A stretch of 64,000 bases of DNA, taken from the NCBI GenBank assembly GCA_018398815.1, contig CM031604.1:51902365-51966364 (forward strand). Direction: 5' to 3'. Shown here one piece after another: positions 48,332 through 55,351 of the stretch. The notes beneath the pieces were generated by a model, which saw only the letters and a program-made list of their open reading frames with translations, was not told the DNA's origin and did not search any database. Position 1 is the stretch's first letter. Every line of letters starts with the position of its first letter. A program made the position numbers and the translations under genes. The stretch comes from Conus ventricosus (taxonomy: Eukaryota > Mollusca > Gastropoda > Neogastropoda > Conidae).

Positions 48332-50182
48332 AGTCAATATTTTTTCCAGATTTTGTGAAAGTATGAAACGTATTTAAATCTCATTGACTGCTACTATCAA
48401 AAACTCATACAGATCTAAACTTTAAAAATAAAAGGCAAAAAATTAAAAATGAAAAAAGATTCTGTTAAAGTGTTATTTAATAGGGAAGCTGCCATGTCAC
48501 TATGATCACGCAGATTTTACACACATGCACGCATGCGTGCGCACACACACATACTTTAAGTGTTATTTCAATAGGGGAGTTGTTACCAGTTAGCTAGCTT
48601 ACAACACTGAAATTACACAGTGTTGTTCCATGAAACTACACTGCTGTATGACATCTTCCGAAAGTTCCAGGCATTTTTTCATCCTGTGCCTTGTGAGAAG
48701 TAGACTTAGCAGTGCACAGCATGATCTTTAGCTCAAGTTACCAGCCAGTGATTGTGAATTTTCACTAAGCAGCAGTGGAGTGCTCAAACAACTGAGAGAA
48801 AAAAAAAATCTTAATTTCAGTTGATCATCCATGATATTGCTAATGCTAATTAGTGTTCCGTCCTCACACACTTAATGTGACAAAACTGCCAGCGCTGAAA
48901 TTCACTGTCTTTAGTCTTGCGCTGAAGAGTTCCAACAGTGAACAAACTGGCAACTCGTTGCAAACATATTCATACAGGTCCGTTTACCCTAAAACTGATA
49001 TTGCTGTACTTTTTAACAAAAATTAGTACATTTTCTACAAAGAGTGTGTACTAAATTCCAAATCTTTGAAAATGCAGCGGGAAGGGGGTGGGGCATTTGT
49101 TTTCACTTACTATCATACTACCAAGACTTCTTTTTCAGTTGATTTTGTAGTAACTATGGTTAACAATTGGTTCTTTCTAGCACAAATTACTTTCAAACCC
49201 AATTCATCTGCATATTTTGGTACAAACTCATGCTCTCTCACTGGGTTTTTATTTTTTCAATGTTTCAGGGCATGTTATCAAAGAAACGCACACAACCTCA
49301 GGTGATTTTGTGAGCGGAAGTTAACAAGAGTTGTCACTCTTTGATCAAAGCTCCACTATAGTTAATCCTTGCAGATGCAACTACTGCTCAAGAGCTGCAT
49401 CTCGAGAATTTCTTTTTCAACATATTTCTTTTAGTTTATTGTATTGTCATAATTTTGCCAAACATGAACACAGATTACAAATCTTACAAGTAAACAGGCC
49501 TGCATATAACCTCAACTCATAATAGTAATAATCATGATAATTATACTCAATGTCAGAAATAATAAATGAGTTCTTCATGCATGAGACATCACCCTTCCAC
49601 CCCCCTCCCTAACCCCCCCCCCCCCCCCCCCCACCACACACCACCACACGCACACCACCACCACCACTATCGGCGCCATCACTCCTGTCTACCAAACTTA
49701 TGATTATGAACAAAAAGATCTATCACAGAACTTTCAATTTGTCTTGGACCTTTCTGATTGTGAAACATCTTCCCACTACGTAAATCACTGTATGTGTGAG
49801 AGTCTGTAGATACACTCCTGAATCAATAAATGTGGCATCACATTCCTGAGCAAATCTGAGTGAGTAAATGAGTGCGATGTGAGTGTGTATGTGTGGGGAG
49901 AAAGCAAACGCTTTGTATGTGTGTGAATGTGTACATGTACACATTCACCCACATACACATGTAGTGTATGTCTAGCATACAAGGGGTGTGCATACATGTG
50001 TGTGTGTGTGTACTTGCATATTTGTCACTTAGTGTGTGAAATGTGTTCAAAATTCCTTATACAAATACAGTATTTATCATTAAGTATGTTTCTTTGTAAA
50101 AAAAATTCACAGCCTGCAATTTCAGAATAGTATCTGTCCGCATCATCGTAGATGAAATCGATGTCAATGCTGTCATTCATTT
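10753..50182 (-). CDS. STRIP1: Striatin-interacting protein 1/2 (STRIP/FAM40) orthologue, 19 coding exons
   Basis: STRIP proteins are cytoplasmic scaffold subunits of STRIPAK, which joins striatin-bound PP2A to GCKIII kinases and controls cytoskeleton, Hippo signalling and vesicle traffic. Exons (high to low coordinate): 50182-50114, 48235-48161, 47660-47529, 47206-47086, 46755-46687, 46001-45895, 42195-42077, 39581-39393, 32067-31892, 27885-27756, 26278-26207, 23358-23284, 22884-22787, 18545-18419, 17815-17715, 17385-17319, 15899-15795, 12330-12126, 11006-10753. They sum to 2,291 nt, with one frame throughout. Recognisable conserved stretches include [75 protein letters not shown] and [16 protein letters not shown]. 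These cover the family's N1221-like and DUF3402 regions. From the first Met in exon 1 the product is 762 residues; vertebrate STRIP1 is about 840, so an N-terminal segment of some 60-70 residues is probably encoded upstream. Vertebrates have two paralogues; invertebrates usually one. Confidence 0.95.
12126..12330 (-). CDS. STRIP1: STRIP exon 18
   Basis: Acceptor GTGCCATCAG; encodes [17 protein letters not shown], then [19 protein letters not shown] and DDWAYGN; donor AATG|GTAATG, phase 1. It is the most conserved exon of the family. Confidence 0.96.
12331..14127. other. STRIP intron 17, 3'-proximal part
   Basis: No gene or recognised transposon. It holds poly(A)/poly(T) runs, a (GA)-rich tract near 12970, and an imperfect ~60-bp tandem duplication at 13040-13165 (GAACTATGACAAATTGTGTG). 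Confidence 0.6.
14128..15289. repeat. 34-bp minisatellite, about 35 copies
   Basis: Tandem units built around TGTTGACCAACTTGTCTCAT joined by GTCCTCATGCTGTG. Variants lack a few bases (29-32 bp units) or carry an A (CAAGCTGTG). The array is contiguous for about 1.16 kb in STRIP intron 17 and is highly homogeneous, so it is evolutionarily young. Confidence 0.97.
15795..15899 (-). CDS. STRIP1: STRIP exon 17
   Basis: Acceptor CAAACAACAG; encodes [20 protein letters not shown] then [12 protein letters not shown]; donor ATG|GTCAGT, phase 0. Confidence 0.94.
16263..16372. repeat. 110-bp intronic tandem duplication, copy A
   Basis: This segment (AAGGCTTACTGGAAACTTT ... ATCAAAACCTGA) is repeated from 16373. 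The second copy is interrupted at 16412 by the hAT-like element and resumes at 17257, ending at the exon 16 donor. Confidence 0.85.
16413..17256. mobile_element. hAT-like DNA transposon, 844 bp, with hairpin ladder
   Basis: Ends CAGGCATGAAA ... TTTCATGCCTG form perfect 11-bp inverted repeats of the Ac/hAT type, flanked by CTATA on both sides. The left subterminal zone (16460-16545) is a series of G/C hairpins (TGGGGGCC..GGCCCCCA, CAGGGGCAACGCCCC, AGGGGGCAGAGCCCCC). The right end has GGCGGA..TCCGCC palindromes. A - strand frame at 16966-16850 encodes WRWDWLD...[17 protein letters not shown], a fragment of an hAT-type BED finger. A LINE 3' end is inserted at about 16710-16806. Confidence 0.8.
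16710..16806 (+). mobile_element. 5'-truncated LINE 3' end with (GAA)n tail
   Basis: Shares TGCGCGCTGGTGACCTACTC and the ending TATTTTAGGAAGAAGAAG with the copies at 19700-19948 and, on the other strand, 51494-51730. Confidence 0.75.
17319..17385 (-). CDS. STRIP1: STRIP exon 16
   Basis: Acceptor CTGTTTCAG; encodes [22 protein letters not shown]; donor ATT|GTGAGT, phase 0. It matches 'VLDYPHCVVHELPELTAESL'. Confidence 0.92.
17715..17815 (-). CDS. STRIP1: STRIP exon 15
   Basis: Acceptor TTTGTCTCAG; encodes [20 protein letters not shown] then [12 protein letters not shown]; donor TGG|GTAGGT, phase 2. Confidence 0.94.
18419..18545 (-). CDS. STRIP1: STRIP exon 14
   Basis: Acceptor GAGTGCAG; encodes [20 protein letters not shown] then [16 protein letters not shown]; donor CAG|GTGAGT, phase 0. 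Confidence 0.95.
18594..19055. repeat. Three copies of a ~65-bp module separated by (AT)n blocks
   Basis: The module ATTCATTAATCT...AACAATATTCC..AAGTATTAACAACTACTTCACTACTTTGG occurs at about 18646-18710, 18890-18955 and 18987-19052. (AT)n and (GATA)n tracts lie between (18594-18645, 18714-18810, 18839-18880, 18963-18986). Each unit evidently expanded together with its AT tract. Confidence 0.85.
19131..20609. mobile_element. hAT-like DNA transposon, 1,479 bp, degenerate
   Basis: Terminal repeats CAGACCTG ... CAGGTCTG are flanked by an exact 6-bp duplication TAAAGA (19125-19130 and 20610-20615). A - strand frame (20428-20105) encodes [20 protein letters not shown] followed by a broken BED-finger start (first Cys replaced by Ser, then TTCNCQIA), resembling the N-terminus of hAT transposases. 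A LINE 3' fragment occupies 19700-19948. The frame decays after this, so the element is not autonomous. Confidence 0.8.
19700..19948 (+). mobile_element. 5'-truncated LINE 3' fragment with (GAA)n tail
   Basis: About 250 bp, essentially the reverse complement of 51494-51735. It shares GACGATTTTCTATTTTTACT and ends TATTTTAGGAAGAAGAAGA. Confidence 0.8.
20989..22208. mobile_element. hAT-like DNA transposon, 1,220 bp, with hairpin ladder and transposase N-terminus
   Basis: Ends CAGAGGTGGGAAT ... ATTCCCACGTCTG (12 of 13 paired) are flanked by an exact GTATGT duplication (20983-20988, 22209-22214). The left subterminal zone (21036-21125) carries the same G/C hairpins as the 16.4-kb element. The right end has CCTAAGGCGGA and GGCGGAATTCCGCC palindromes. 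On the - strand, 21828-21490 encodes [11 protein letters not shown]...[10 protein letters not shown]...[20 protein letters not shown] ending H-x5-H, a full BED-type zinc finger as at the start of hAT transposases. The catalytic part is absent. A (GA)n tract of 48 bp (21437-21484) follows. Confidence 0.85.
22787..22884 (-). CDS. STRIP1: STRIP exon 13
   Basis: Acceptor TTGTGCAG; encodes [17 protein letters not shown] then [14 protein letters not shown]; donor GCC|GTGAGT, phase 2. Nearly identical to vertebrate STRIP1. Confidence 0.95.
23284..23358 (-). CDS. STRIP1: STRIP exon 12
   Basis: Acceptor CATTGTAG; encodes [25 protein letters not shown]; donor ATG|GTAAGC, phase 0. It matches vertebrate 'PAETLYQGLLPSLPQYM'. 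Confidence 0.93.
23810..23930. repeat. ~38-bp tandem repeat, about 3 copies
   Basis: TAAAGCACTCAAAATGTAAC plus an ACTACACACACTCCTT spacer, repeated; preceded by short (AC)n runs at 23730-23785. Confidence 0.85.
24046..25185. repeat. 23-bp minisatellite, about 49 copies, with 46-bp higher-order phase
   Basis: The unit is built on GGTAACATAAGACCCAG plus ATCCCA. In 24046-24480 it alternates strictly between a GAGACCCATTCCC type and an AAGACCCAGATCCC type (46-bp dimers). From 24600 on it is a monomer array of a CAGAACCCTG type. Since 23 is not a multiple of 3 and no stop occurs on the - strand, that strand is open in all frames (up to 389 codons). Those frames are by-products, not genes. Confidence 0.97.
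25235..25508. repeat. ~73-bp tandem repeat, 3.7 copies
   Basis: Unit contains CAGTTTGGTCAAAAAGTTGA and TGTGTATCTCTTCTCCAG followed by A-rich sequence. The copies are nearly identical. Confidence 0.95.
26207..26278 (-). CDS. STRIP1: STRIP exon 11
   Basis: Acceptor TTTTTTCAG; encodes [24 protein letters not shown] in 24 codons; donor AGG|GTGCGT. The stronger-looking GTGAGT four bases on is excluded because it would produce an in-frame stop at the junction with exon 12. Confidence 0.9.
27206..27265 (+). mobile_element. Retroposon 3' tail with (TTATC)n end
   Basis: CAGCCCTGATGTGGCCCTTT, then GCGGTCGCTGGGCTATAAGC, ending ATCTTATCTTATCTT. A second copy lies at 56500-56560. The element body to the left cannot be delimited. 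Confidence 0.6.
27756..27885 (-). CDS. STRIP1: STRIP exon 10
   Basis: Acceptor GGTGACAG; encodes [20 protein letters not shown] then [15 protein letters not shown]; donor CAG|GTAGAG, phase 0. It aligns with 'EKDIEMFLESSRSKFIGY...GLPRPIHESIKTLKQ'. Confidence 0.93.
28793..30457. repeat. Dispersed palindromic motif cluster (GTAACTGCGTTAC ... TGACACC)
   Basis: Copies at 28793-28818, 28959-28980 (inverted), 29135-29160 and 30434-30457 share GTAACTGYGTTAC (GTAAC-N3-GTTAC palindrome) followed after 3-5 bases by TGACRCC. Weaker versions lie near 30237, 30668 and 31046. The pattern resembles transposase-binding subterminal repeats, but no terminal inverted repeats were found. Confidence 0.6.
29401..29457. 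repeat. (AC)n microsatellite, and nearby C tract
   Basis: 28 AC units; an 18-nt C run precedes at 29251-29268. Confidence 0.97.
29525..30588 (-). CDS. Possible small two-exon gene nested in STRIP intron 9
   Basis: The terminal exon 29707-29525 follows a long T tract and ACAG. It encodes [40 protein letters not shown] and ends at TAG. An upstream segment ending at 30583 with donor AAG|GTGAGT joins in phase 0 ([12 protein letters not shown]). Its frame is open back to 30678 with a single Met two codons before the junction, which gives a 62-residue product. I do not recognise the protein. The gene sits inside a cluster of repeated palindromic motifs (28793-30457), so it may belong to a mobile element rather than the host. 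Confidence 0.35.
31892..32067 (-). CDS. STRIP1: STRIP exon 9
   Basis: Begins [16 protein letters not shown] (vertebrate 'ALIKQDNLDAF'), then an acidic stretch. The preferred donor is CTAAA|GTAAGG (phase 2). An alternative donor CTTCA|GTGGTG at about 31934 keeps the same phase and would shorten the protein by 14 residues. The acceptor (GTAAAAG) has a weak pyrimidine tract, so this 5' boundary is the least certain of the set. Confidence 0.75.
32068..39392. other. STRIP intron 8 (7.3 kb)
   Basis: No gene or intact transposon recognised. AT-rich sequence with a G-rich tract (35243-35293), (GT)n at 35710-35759, (AC)n at 36550-36662 and a 26-bp duplication near 38115-38163 (AATACCTTTTGACTTTGCCG). 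Confidence 0.6.
39393..39581 (-). CDS. STRIP1: STRIP exon 8
   Basis: Acceptor CTTGTTTTAG; encodes [19 protein letters not shown], then PPLPED and [17 protein letters not shown]; ends GGKR at donor CGG|GTGAGT, phase 0 both ends. Confidence 0.95.
39582..40560. repeat. Decayed ~60-bp tandem array built from the exon 8 acceptor junction
   Basis: About a dozen diverged units, read on the - strand, of the form ATnATnATTTTCTGTAGACTTC followed by GGGAGGACTGCAAG. That is the exon 8 splice acceptor plus its first ~20 coding bases (TTTTAG|ACTTCATTGGGAGGACTGC). Starts lie near 39699, 39757, 39810, 39888, 39944, 39999, 40062, 40112, 40228, 40309, 40412 and 40506. Confidence 0.75.
41762..42110. repeat. 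~118-bp tandem repeat carrying the exon 7 3' end and donor, 3 copies
   Basis: Copies of CAGCAGGACTTTCTTCATGG (the - strand coding MKKVLLLL) with adjoining intron sequence ending CACTAAAACAAAC begin near 41819, 41937 and the genuine 42055. The two extra copies retain AAA|GTTACC and AAG|GTTATC donor-like sites and an open frame. Confidence 0.92.
42077..42195 (-). CDS. STRIP1: STRIP exon 7
   Basis: Acceptor TTCCAG; encodes [20 protein letters not shown] and [14 protein letters not shown]; donor AAG|GTTACC, phase 0. This is one of the most conserved STRIP blocks. The last ~35 nt plus the donor recur twice downstream in intron 7. Confidence 0.95.
42848..43110 (+). mobile_element. 5S rRNA-derived SINE
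   Basis: 42848-42972 follows the 5S rRNA layout: ACGGCCACATCAC near the start, ATTAAGCAGGGTAATG (5S: GCTAAGCAGGGTCGGG), CCTGGATAGGTGTCTGC and GGAAACACTGAGTACTGTTG (5S: GGGAATACCGGGTGCTGT). A tail with GATGTGGTGCGGCATATGGA follows, also seen in a variant at 58678. This is a diverged SINE3-like element, not a functional 5S gene. Confidence 0.75.
43663..43925. repeat. (AC)n and (GT)n microsatellites
   Basis: (AC)26 at 43663-43714 and (GT)n with a few interruptions at 43867-43925. The opposite orientations give a potential fold-back pair 150 bp apart. Confidence 0.95.
44461..45290 (-). mobile_element. Long tRNA-headed retroposon (SINE-like), 830 bp, with target duplications
   Basis: On the - strand it starts with a tRNA-like head (45290-45215) carrying an A box TGGCGAAGTGG and B box GGTTTGATTCC, and ends in a poly(A) run (T tract 44464-44488 on +). 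AAAACTAC flanks both sides (44453-44460 and 45292-45299), as expected for a target-site duplication. The body contains no recognised reverse transcriptase or gene, so it needs a LINE in trans. Confidence 0.8.
45895..46001 (-). CDS. STRIP1: STRIP exon 6
   Basis: Acceptor TGTGCACAG; encodes [17 protein letters not shown], an acidic run, then DPFRQEIG; donor ATTG|GTGAGT, phase 1. It aligns with vertebrate 'LLNIMYLIVETV...FRAELG'. The upstream in-frame Met visible on this strand lies in the intron and is not a start. Confidence 0.92.
46687..46755 (-). CDS. STRIP1: STRIP exon 5
   Basis: Acceptor GTTGCAG; encodes [20 protein letters not shown]; donor GAG|GTAAGG, phase 2. It aligns with the vertebrate 'RKPAISLADSTDLR' stretch. 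Confidence 0.92.
47086..47206 (-). CDS. STRIP1: STRIP exon 4
   Basis: Acceptor TTTTGACAG; encodes [19 protein letters not shown] and then [19 protein letters not shown]; donor GGA|GTAAGT, phase 2. Degenerate copies of its acceptor lie immediately upstream (47290-47350). Confidence 0.92.
47207..47370. repeat. Repeats of the exon 4 acceptor junction in intron 3
   Basis: CACACCTGT (the - strand ACAG|GTGTG junction) occurs at 47202, 47290 and 47342 with shared flanks: CAAAACATAA follows at the first and third, and AAAGACAATATGATTATGAA in between recurs. Confidence 0.75.
47529..47660 (-). CDS. STRIP1: STRIP exon 3
   Basis: Acceptor GTGGACAG; encodes [17 protein letters not shown]...[10 protein letters not shown]; donor CAAG|GTGACT, phase 1 at both ends. 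It matches the family segment ending 'ARAILYVAQG'. Confidence 0.92.
48161..48235 (-). CDS. STRIP1: STRIP exon 2
   Basis: Acceptor TTTTGCACAG; begins [20 protein letters not shown]; donor ATG|GTAATT, phase 1. It aligns with the vertebrate 'ELYSYTEGPEF' block. Confidence 0.92.
48263..48330. repeat. (AC)n microsatellite at the exon 2 acceptor
   Basis: About 68 bp ending some 25 bp upstream (in transcript sense) of the exon 2 splice acceptor. Confidence 0.95.
50112..50113 (-). promoter_or_regulatory. Non-canonical GC donor of STRIP intron 1
   Basis: Only a cut after ATTGCAG gives codon GAA with the next exon (EIA|ELYSYTE, as in other STRIPs). The nearest GT, three bases on, would create an in-frame TAA. 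The intron therefore appears to be of GC-AG type (CAG|GCTGTG). Confidence 0.7.
50114..50182 (-). CDS. STRIP1: STRIP exon 1 (most upstream exon recognised)
   Basis: Acceptor CTGTTTCAG, then AA completing a codon, then [20 protein letters not shown]. This aligns with the vertebrate 'LEFEYADTDKWAAE' segment. The ATG at 50180-50178 could be the start codon, or internal to a longer N-terminus. The exon must end after GCAG for the frame to continue, and the intron then begins GC rather than GT. Confidence 0.85.
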
Positions 50183-51441
50183 CTGAAACAGAATTTTTAC
50201 AGGGAAATATATATATATGAGCAAGTGACAAAAGGTCGTCCAAAAAAGCCAACAAAAAGTGGATTTTCAAAATAGTTTTATTAACAGCAATTTTGTCCAA
50301 AGGAAGACTTATTTTTAAAGGGGTCATAAAAACATACATACAAAGATAACTCATGCACCGATGTTCTGCTAGTAATGTGATAAGGCATCAAAACAAGCAT
50401 CTGACGGTTGTTATGCGGACATTCATTTTATCAATTTCCTATTTGAATGTCTGTTAAATACAGCATAATTGTTTCAGGGGAAATAAGACTGAAATATTAC
50501 GCTAAATTTCATTCCAAAAGAAAGGCATCTGTGCAGTTTAAGATCAAGTTTCACATGAGATGGTATGTCCAACATAACAACCGTCGGACTTTACTGATTT
50601 GTTCTTTATTGGCGGGTGTTGGAAATAAGACAGTAACTGCATCCCTGATGATTTTCTGTGTTTTGAGGGTGCATTTCATGTAATGAATCAAGTATGGGAC
50701 CCACAATAGCCTTGTTCCCATAACATGGCATTTTTATCTGACAGTTGTTATGATGTTGCATTGGACTACCCAAGTATTTCCCAACAATGCAAAAATAACA
50801 ACAGTCATTTAAAAAAAATGGACATACTTTTCCTTTGAGTACAGTTCTATTGTTATTGTACATTTTACTCATAAAGGCCAATAAAACAAGCTAAATAAGT
50901 CACAATGATCAGTAGACACTTAAATAGAATCCATCTGACAGTTGTTATGGCCTCACTGTTGGACATACTCAACAAACTGCTAAATGTACTGACGAATTAG
51001 ATTATTTATGATCAAAATGAATAGAAACAGTTTGACAGTAAAAATAATAACGTGTACATTAGGGCACCTGCTCTCTCAGAAAGCTCAAGCGCTTACAAAT
51101 CATATGAAAATACATTTTATGGTTAAACAACATAATTACAAGATGTAAACAGATTTTTGCATATTCTGCACCAACTTTCTCTTCTTTCCTCTGATGAAGA
51201 AAGTAGGATGCGAAGACCTAGAAAACACAAACTCTTGTCAAACAAATAATACAAAAATACTTTTAGGTATTTTTGGAATTAACTGCATAAAAACAAGTGA
51301 TCAAAAAAAAAAAAAAATGTTCAGAACAAAATCAATTTGGTATGCTTCAGGTGATTTCCAACCTACCTTTACCACCCCACCACTTCTTATTCAGGTTAAG
51401 AAGCCATAATCAATGAGCTGTTTTATTTGCTACTATTGCCT

Positions 51442-51480
51442 TGGGGGGGGGGGGGGGGAGGGGGGGGGGGGGGGGGGGGG
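51442..51480. repeat. G tract, 39 nt with one A
   Basis: Pure G apart from a single A, next to the LINE 3' end. Likely unstable and a quadruplex former. Confidence 0.95.
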
Positions 51481-51493
51481 CTGAATTTTTCCC

Positions 51494-53283
51494 CAGTACT
51501 TTTTTCTTCTTCCTAAAATACTGGTTCACTTCAAAAACGAGTGGGTCCACCAGCGCGCATGTTAAAAAGTAAAATAAAATAACATAAAATAGTGCGACTC
51601 AACTGTTGGCCCCTGAGCAAATTTGGCAACAAGGGTCGCACTCGAATCAAGAAGTTAAAAGCAATGGCCAAATTCGGGCCCAGGTAACAGTAAAATATCT
51701 GGGGAAGTAAAAATAGAAAATCGTCAATAGCAGATCTCAAAACTGTCGTATCAATTTGTTTTTTAAATGAGTTTGCATTTGTGGCAATCTTGATGGCACC
51801 CCGGCAGTGAGTTCCACAGCCGACAAAACTGGGATAAAAGAATGTAAGGGGCTGTCAATTTTTGATGCAGGTATGGTATAACATGACCGCCACTCCGGTG
51901 CTACTTTTATTCAATACAATTTGTTCCATTGGGAATATCAATTACTTTAGCTCTGCCTTTAAAAGAAGATGTTAAGTTTGATAAAAGCTCTTCTCTCTCT
52001 AAGGTTTCCATTCAAATTTTCCCTCATGTTCTTTCTGTATTCCCCTTTTCTCTGATGTGTTCCCTGTTACAAACCGTGCTGCTCTCTTCTGAATCTTTTC
52101 GAGGTTATCAATGCCTTTAGTTGGTAAGGATCCCAAACTGGAGAAACCCAAATTTCCCAGTACGGTCTAACCAATGTTTTTTTAGCAGTGGTCTTTAACC
52201 TTTTGGGGGCACTCATTGATATTCCTGTATAAGAAAGCTAAGATGTTATTTGCTTTCTACATACTAAATTGTAATGTTCTTTCCATTGAGACGACTATCT
52301 ATAATCACACCTAAATATTTTGGGCAGCATTGGTTTCTTTAAGAATAGTATTATGAATAGAATATTTGATCTAGTTGGTGAGTTTTTTGTTACATAACGC
52401 AACACTTGGCACTTTTGGGGATGAAATTCCATTTTCCAATTTCTTTCCCACTCTTGTAAAGCGTTTAGATCTTCTTGTAGAATGCGTGTATCATTCTGGC
52501 TTCGATTGTTCCATATACTAAGCTGTCATCTGCAAAAAGCCTTATAGTATTTTCCGGGAGAGAGATTTCTACTTATGTCATTATATAAATTTAAAAAAAA
52601 CAAGGGCCCCGGGAACATTTTCCCTGTGGTACACCTGACAAGACTGGTTTACAATGCAGGGGATGACGACCCTTCCACAACAACTTCTGCGTTCTCCCAA
52701 CGAGAAATGATCTAGCCCATTTAGCAAAGAAACGCCAATGCCGATGTGTTTCTAATTTAAGCAGCAGGCCCTCATGGTCAACCCTTATAAAAGGCTTTAG
52801 AAAAGTCTAAAAAAAATTGCATCTATTTGCTGTCTGTTGTTAAACAGTTATTAAAAACATTGAGAGTTTTTTATAAATTGAGTCTCACAACTCCTTGCTG
52901 TCTAAAACCATGCTGGGCGTTATTTAAGAAGTCAATTGCAAGATGGTCCATTATTGCTACTATAATTATGTGTTTAAGTAGTTTTGCTGATATGGATGTA
53001 AGAGATCACAGGGCTATAGTTCTCTGCTTTTGTTTGTCACCCTTTTTGAATACGAACAATGCTGGCATCTCGCCACTCATCAGGTATTACTCCCTGGTCC
53101 AGTGAAGCTTGTAAAGTGGTTGTATACCTCACTCAATTTATTGGGACATAATTTTAAGAGCTTGCCAGGGAAAGCCATCAGGACCAGTAGCTTTGTTTTT
53201 ATTGATGTTGGTCAGTAACTCGCTTTGTTTACTTTGATGTTTTGCATTCAGGGAGTTTATCACATCCTTTAGTCTAACGTTAT
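51494..53283 (-). mobile_element. 5'-truncated non-LTR retrotransposon (Jockey/CR1-like reverse transcriptase), nested
   Basis: Conceptual - strand translation, with frameshifts, shows reverse-transcriptase landmarks in order: GPDGFPGKLL near 53195, FLDFSKAF near 52810, SGVPQG near 52630 and IRLFADDSLVYG near 52530. The 3' end matches the short copies at 16.7 and 19.7 kb and terminates TATTTTAGGAAGAAGAA. Stops and frameshifts mean it is dead. Confidence 0.85.
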
Positions 53284-55351
53284 TAAGGCTTTGGGGTTTG
53301 AGAAAACCAACAAAACTGCTTGTTAAGTAAATTTAGACGGATGAGAAGGGGAAAAAAACCAAACTGAATCCAGTTAGTTGAAAAAAGGGCCCCCCGGAAA
53401 AAAAAAGGAAGGAGAGAGGGGGTGAGGGGGGGGGGGAGGCTGGGGAGGGGGAAAATGGAGGGACTGGAGGAAGGGGGGTGGTGGAATCTGGGGTTTCTGG
53501 TCTCTACTCCTCCACATTTTAAACAAAAAGCATTATGGAAATAGCCAAAAATGTGCACTTTCAATTCTTCAAAATAAATATTATTACAAGAAAATAACTG
53601 ACCATTTATAATCACAGAGATACTGTGGTCGTTACGACAGACATACTGAGTGATAATGTCTTCAAATATGAGAGTAACAACTGTCAAATAATCGCCAGAT
53701 TTCCCACTAATCCTATGATCTGAACTTTAGTTGTCATGTAAATTTAAAAAAAAAGCAAAATAGAAATTCCCAGCTGTTTCTGCCCCCGTTTTTAAAGTAT
53801 AATTGAACATTGATTAACTTAATATCCGTGGGGCGTTATTTCGGACATCGCAAAACGATGTCCCAAACATGCGTCACGCACAAAACTCGCCCGAAAGTTG
53901 AGGGAAATCCCGTAAATTGCCCCACTCTACTTTTGGTTCACTTTGAATTTTAATCATTTACAGAAACACATTTGAGAGAACAGCTGAAACCCAAAGTTTC
54001 TATCATTTTCCTTGTGACGGTCGTTATGCATTTGACAGTCGTTACGATTTCTGACGGCGAACGATTGTGGACAAACAACATTTCCACACCTTCTGCTTCG
54101 AACGCCATTCTTGACGAAAGCCCCCAGCCCGATTTGAAACCTTTTGCCTTGGGTGCTTTAAAGCACGGCATGGGATCTGTAAGTTCGTTGTTTAGAATTG
54201 CGAGAAAAAATACGGTCGTTTATTTTCGACATACTGCTTATACCGTATGGATTTCGCGCTCGTTTGCTGCCACTGAATCGAATTTGGTTCGGAAAACACC
54301 TTTCTCCATTCGGTTAGTGTTGTCCGAGATGCCCAGTTAAATGAACACGAACCGAAAACCCAACCTGAGTAACGATCGAGAGTTTGCTTACCGACACGAT
54401 TTGACAACAGCGTAACGACTGTCAAACGGATTTTTACCGCTTGACAGCATCGAAAACAATCAGAAATAGAAACCGTTTGTGATTTTAAAATGTTCGCCGT
54501 TAATTTTTCTGCATCCTTTATTCATATTGTTGTGATGGTATGCAATTTTGATATGTTCCAGGCTTCGACACCAACCGCATCACTCGTCCGCCCCTCTTTA
54601 ACGGGAAAATTTATCAAAGAAAAACGTACAACTTGGGCATTTTCCAAAAGGAAGGCAGACACCCAAACTCACCATGTTATATTAAAGTAATCTCTTCAGG
54701 GATTTTAAAACATCAAGCAATAAATAAAAAAGCATTGTATTTTTTTAATTCTTTATTTGTGCGATAAATATACAAGGGGTCTGGACGATCACCTTTTGTC
54801 ACAAGCTCATATATAAAAATATATATATATATAAAAATATATAATATATATATATATGTCAACTCACAACAATACTAGCAGAACTGTTTAGAATAGAAAC
54901 AAAATTCTGTTGATTTATTCATAGAAGTTGAAAAAGGACATAGGCCCCAAAGACTATCTTTTATTAATGAATTTAATTAACAATGCAAAAATCATCAAAG
55001 TTTGGACTTTAATGAATAAAATCAACAATGCAAAATTAACAAAAATTGATCTTAAGACTATCCAGCATCCTAATAAACTAGTCTAATTCCTTTTATGTAA
55101 CATTTTCCACTTCTTTCGATGTCTTTAATTAAACTGAAGCCACTGGTAAAGGTGCAAACAAAGGCGTAGTTAACTGAACATTAACAAGATCAAAAAGTTA
55201 TCACCCTCAAATATCAAATTTACCACTTTGTAATATAATATTTAAGCACAGCTTCTGCTAATCTAGTGAAACTGCCAGGCAAAACATTGTAAAGACAGCG
55301 TAAAGTGCATGATTTACACATGTATGTCCTCCTCCAAACAAACAGATAGAG

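Larger units (their letters stand above)
50207..54822. mobile_element. Large TIR DNA transposon of unknown family with nested LINE
   Basis: The left end ATATATGAGCAAGTGACAAA AGG-TCGTCC (50213-50241) matches the reverse complement of the right end (54783-54814, ATATATGAGCTTGTGACAAA AGGTGATCGTCC). Both ends sit in AT-repeat sequence. Internally, nine copies of TGACRGTYGTTAYG lie in two subterminal zones (50402-50949 and 53623-54424) in both orientations. Without the nested LINE (51494-53283) the element is about 2.8 kb. Frames at 53972-54340 (+) and 54171-53950 (-) are unrecognised. Confidence 0.7.

Noticed and set aside
53972..54340. 122-codon + strand frame
   Set aside because: No recognisable domain, lies among transposon subterminal motifs, and has no splice or expression support.
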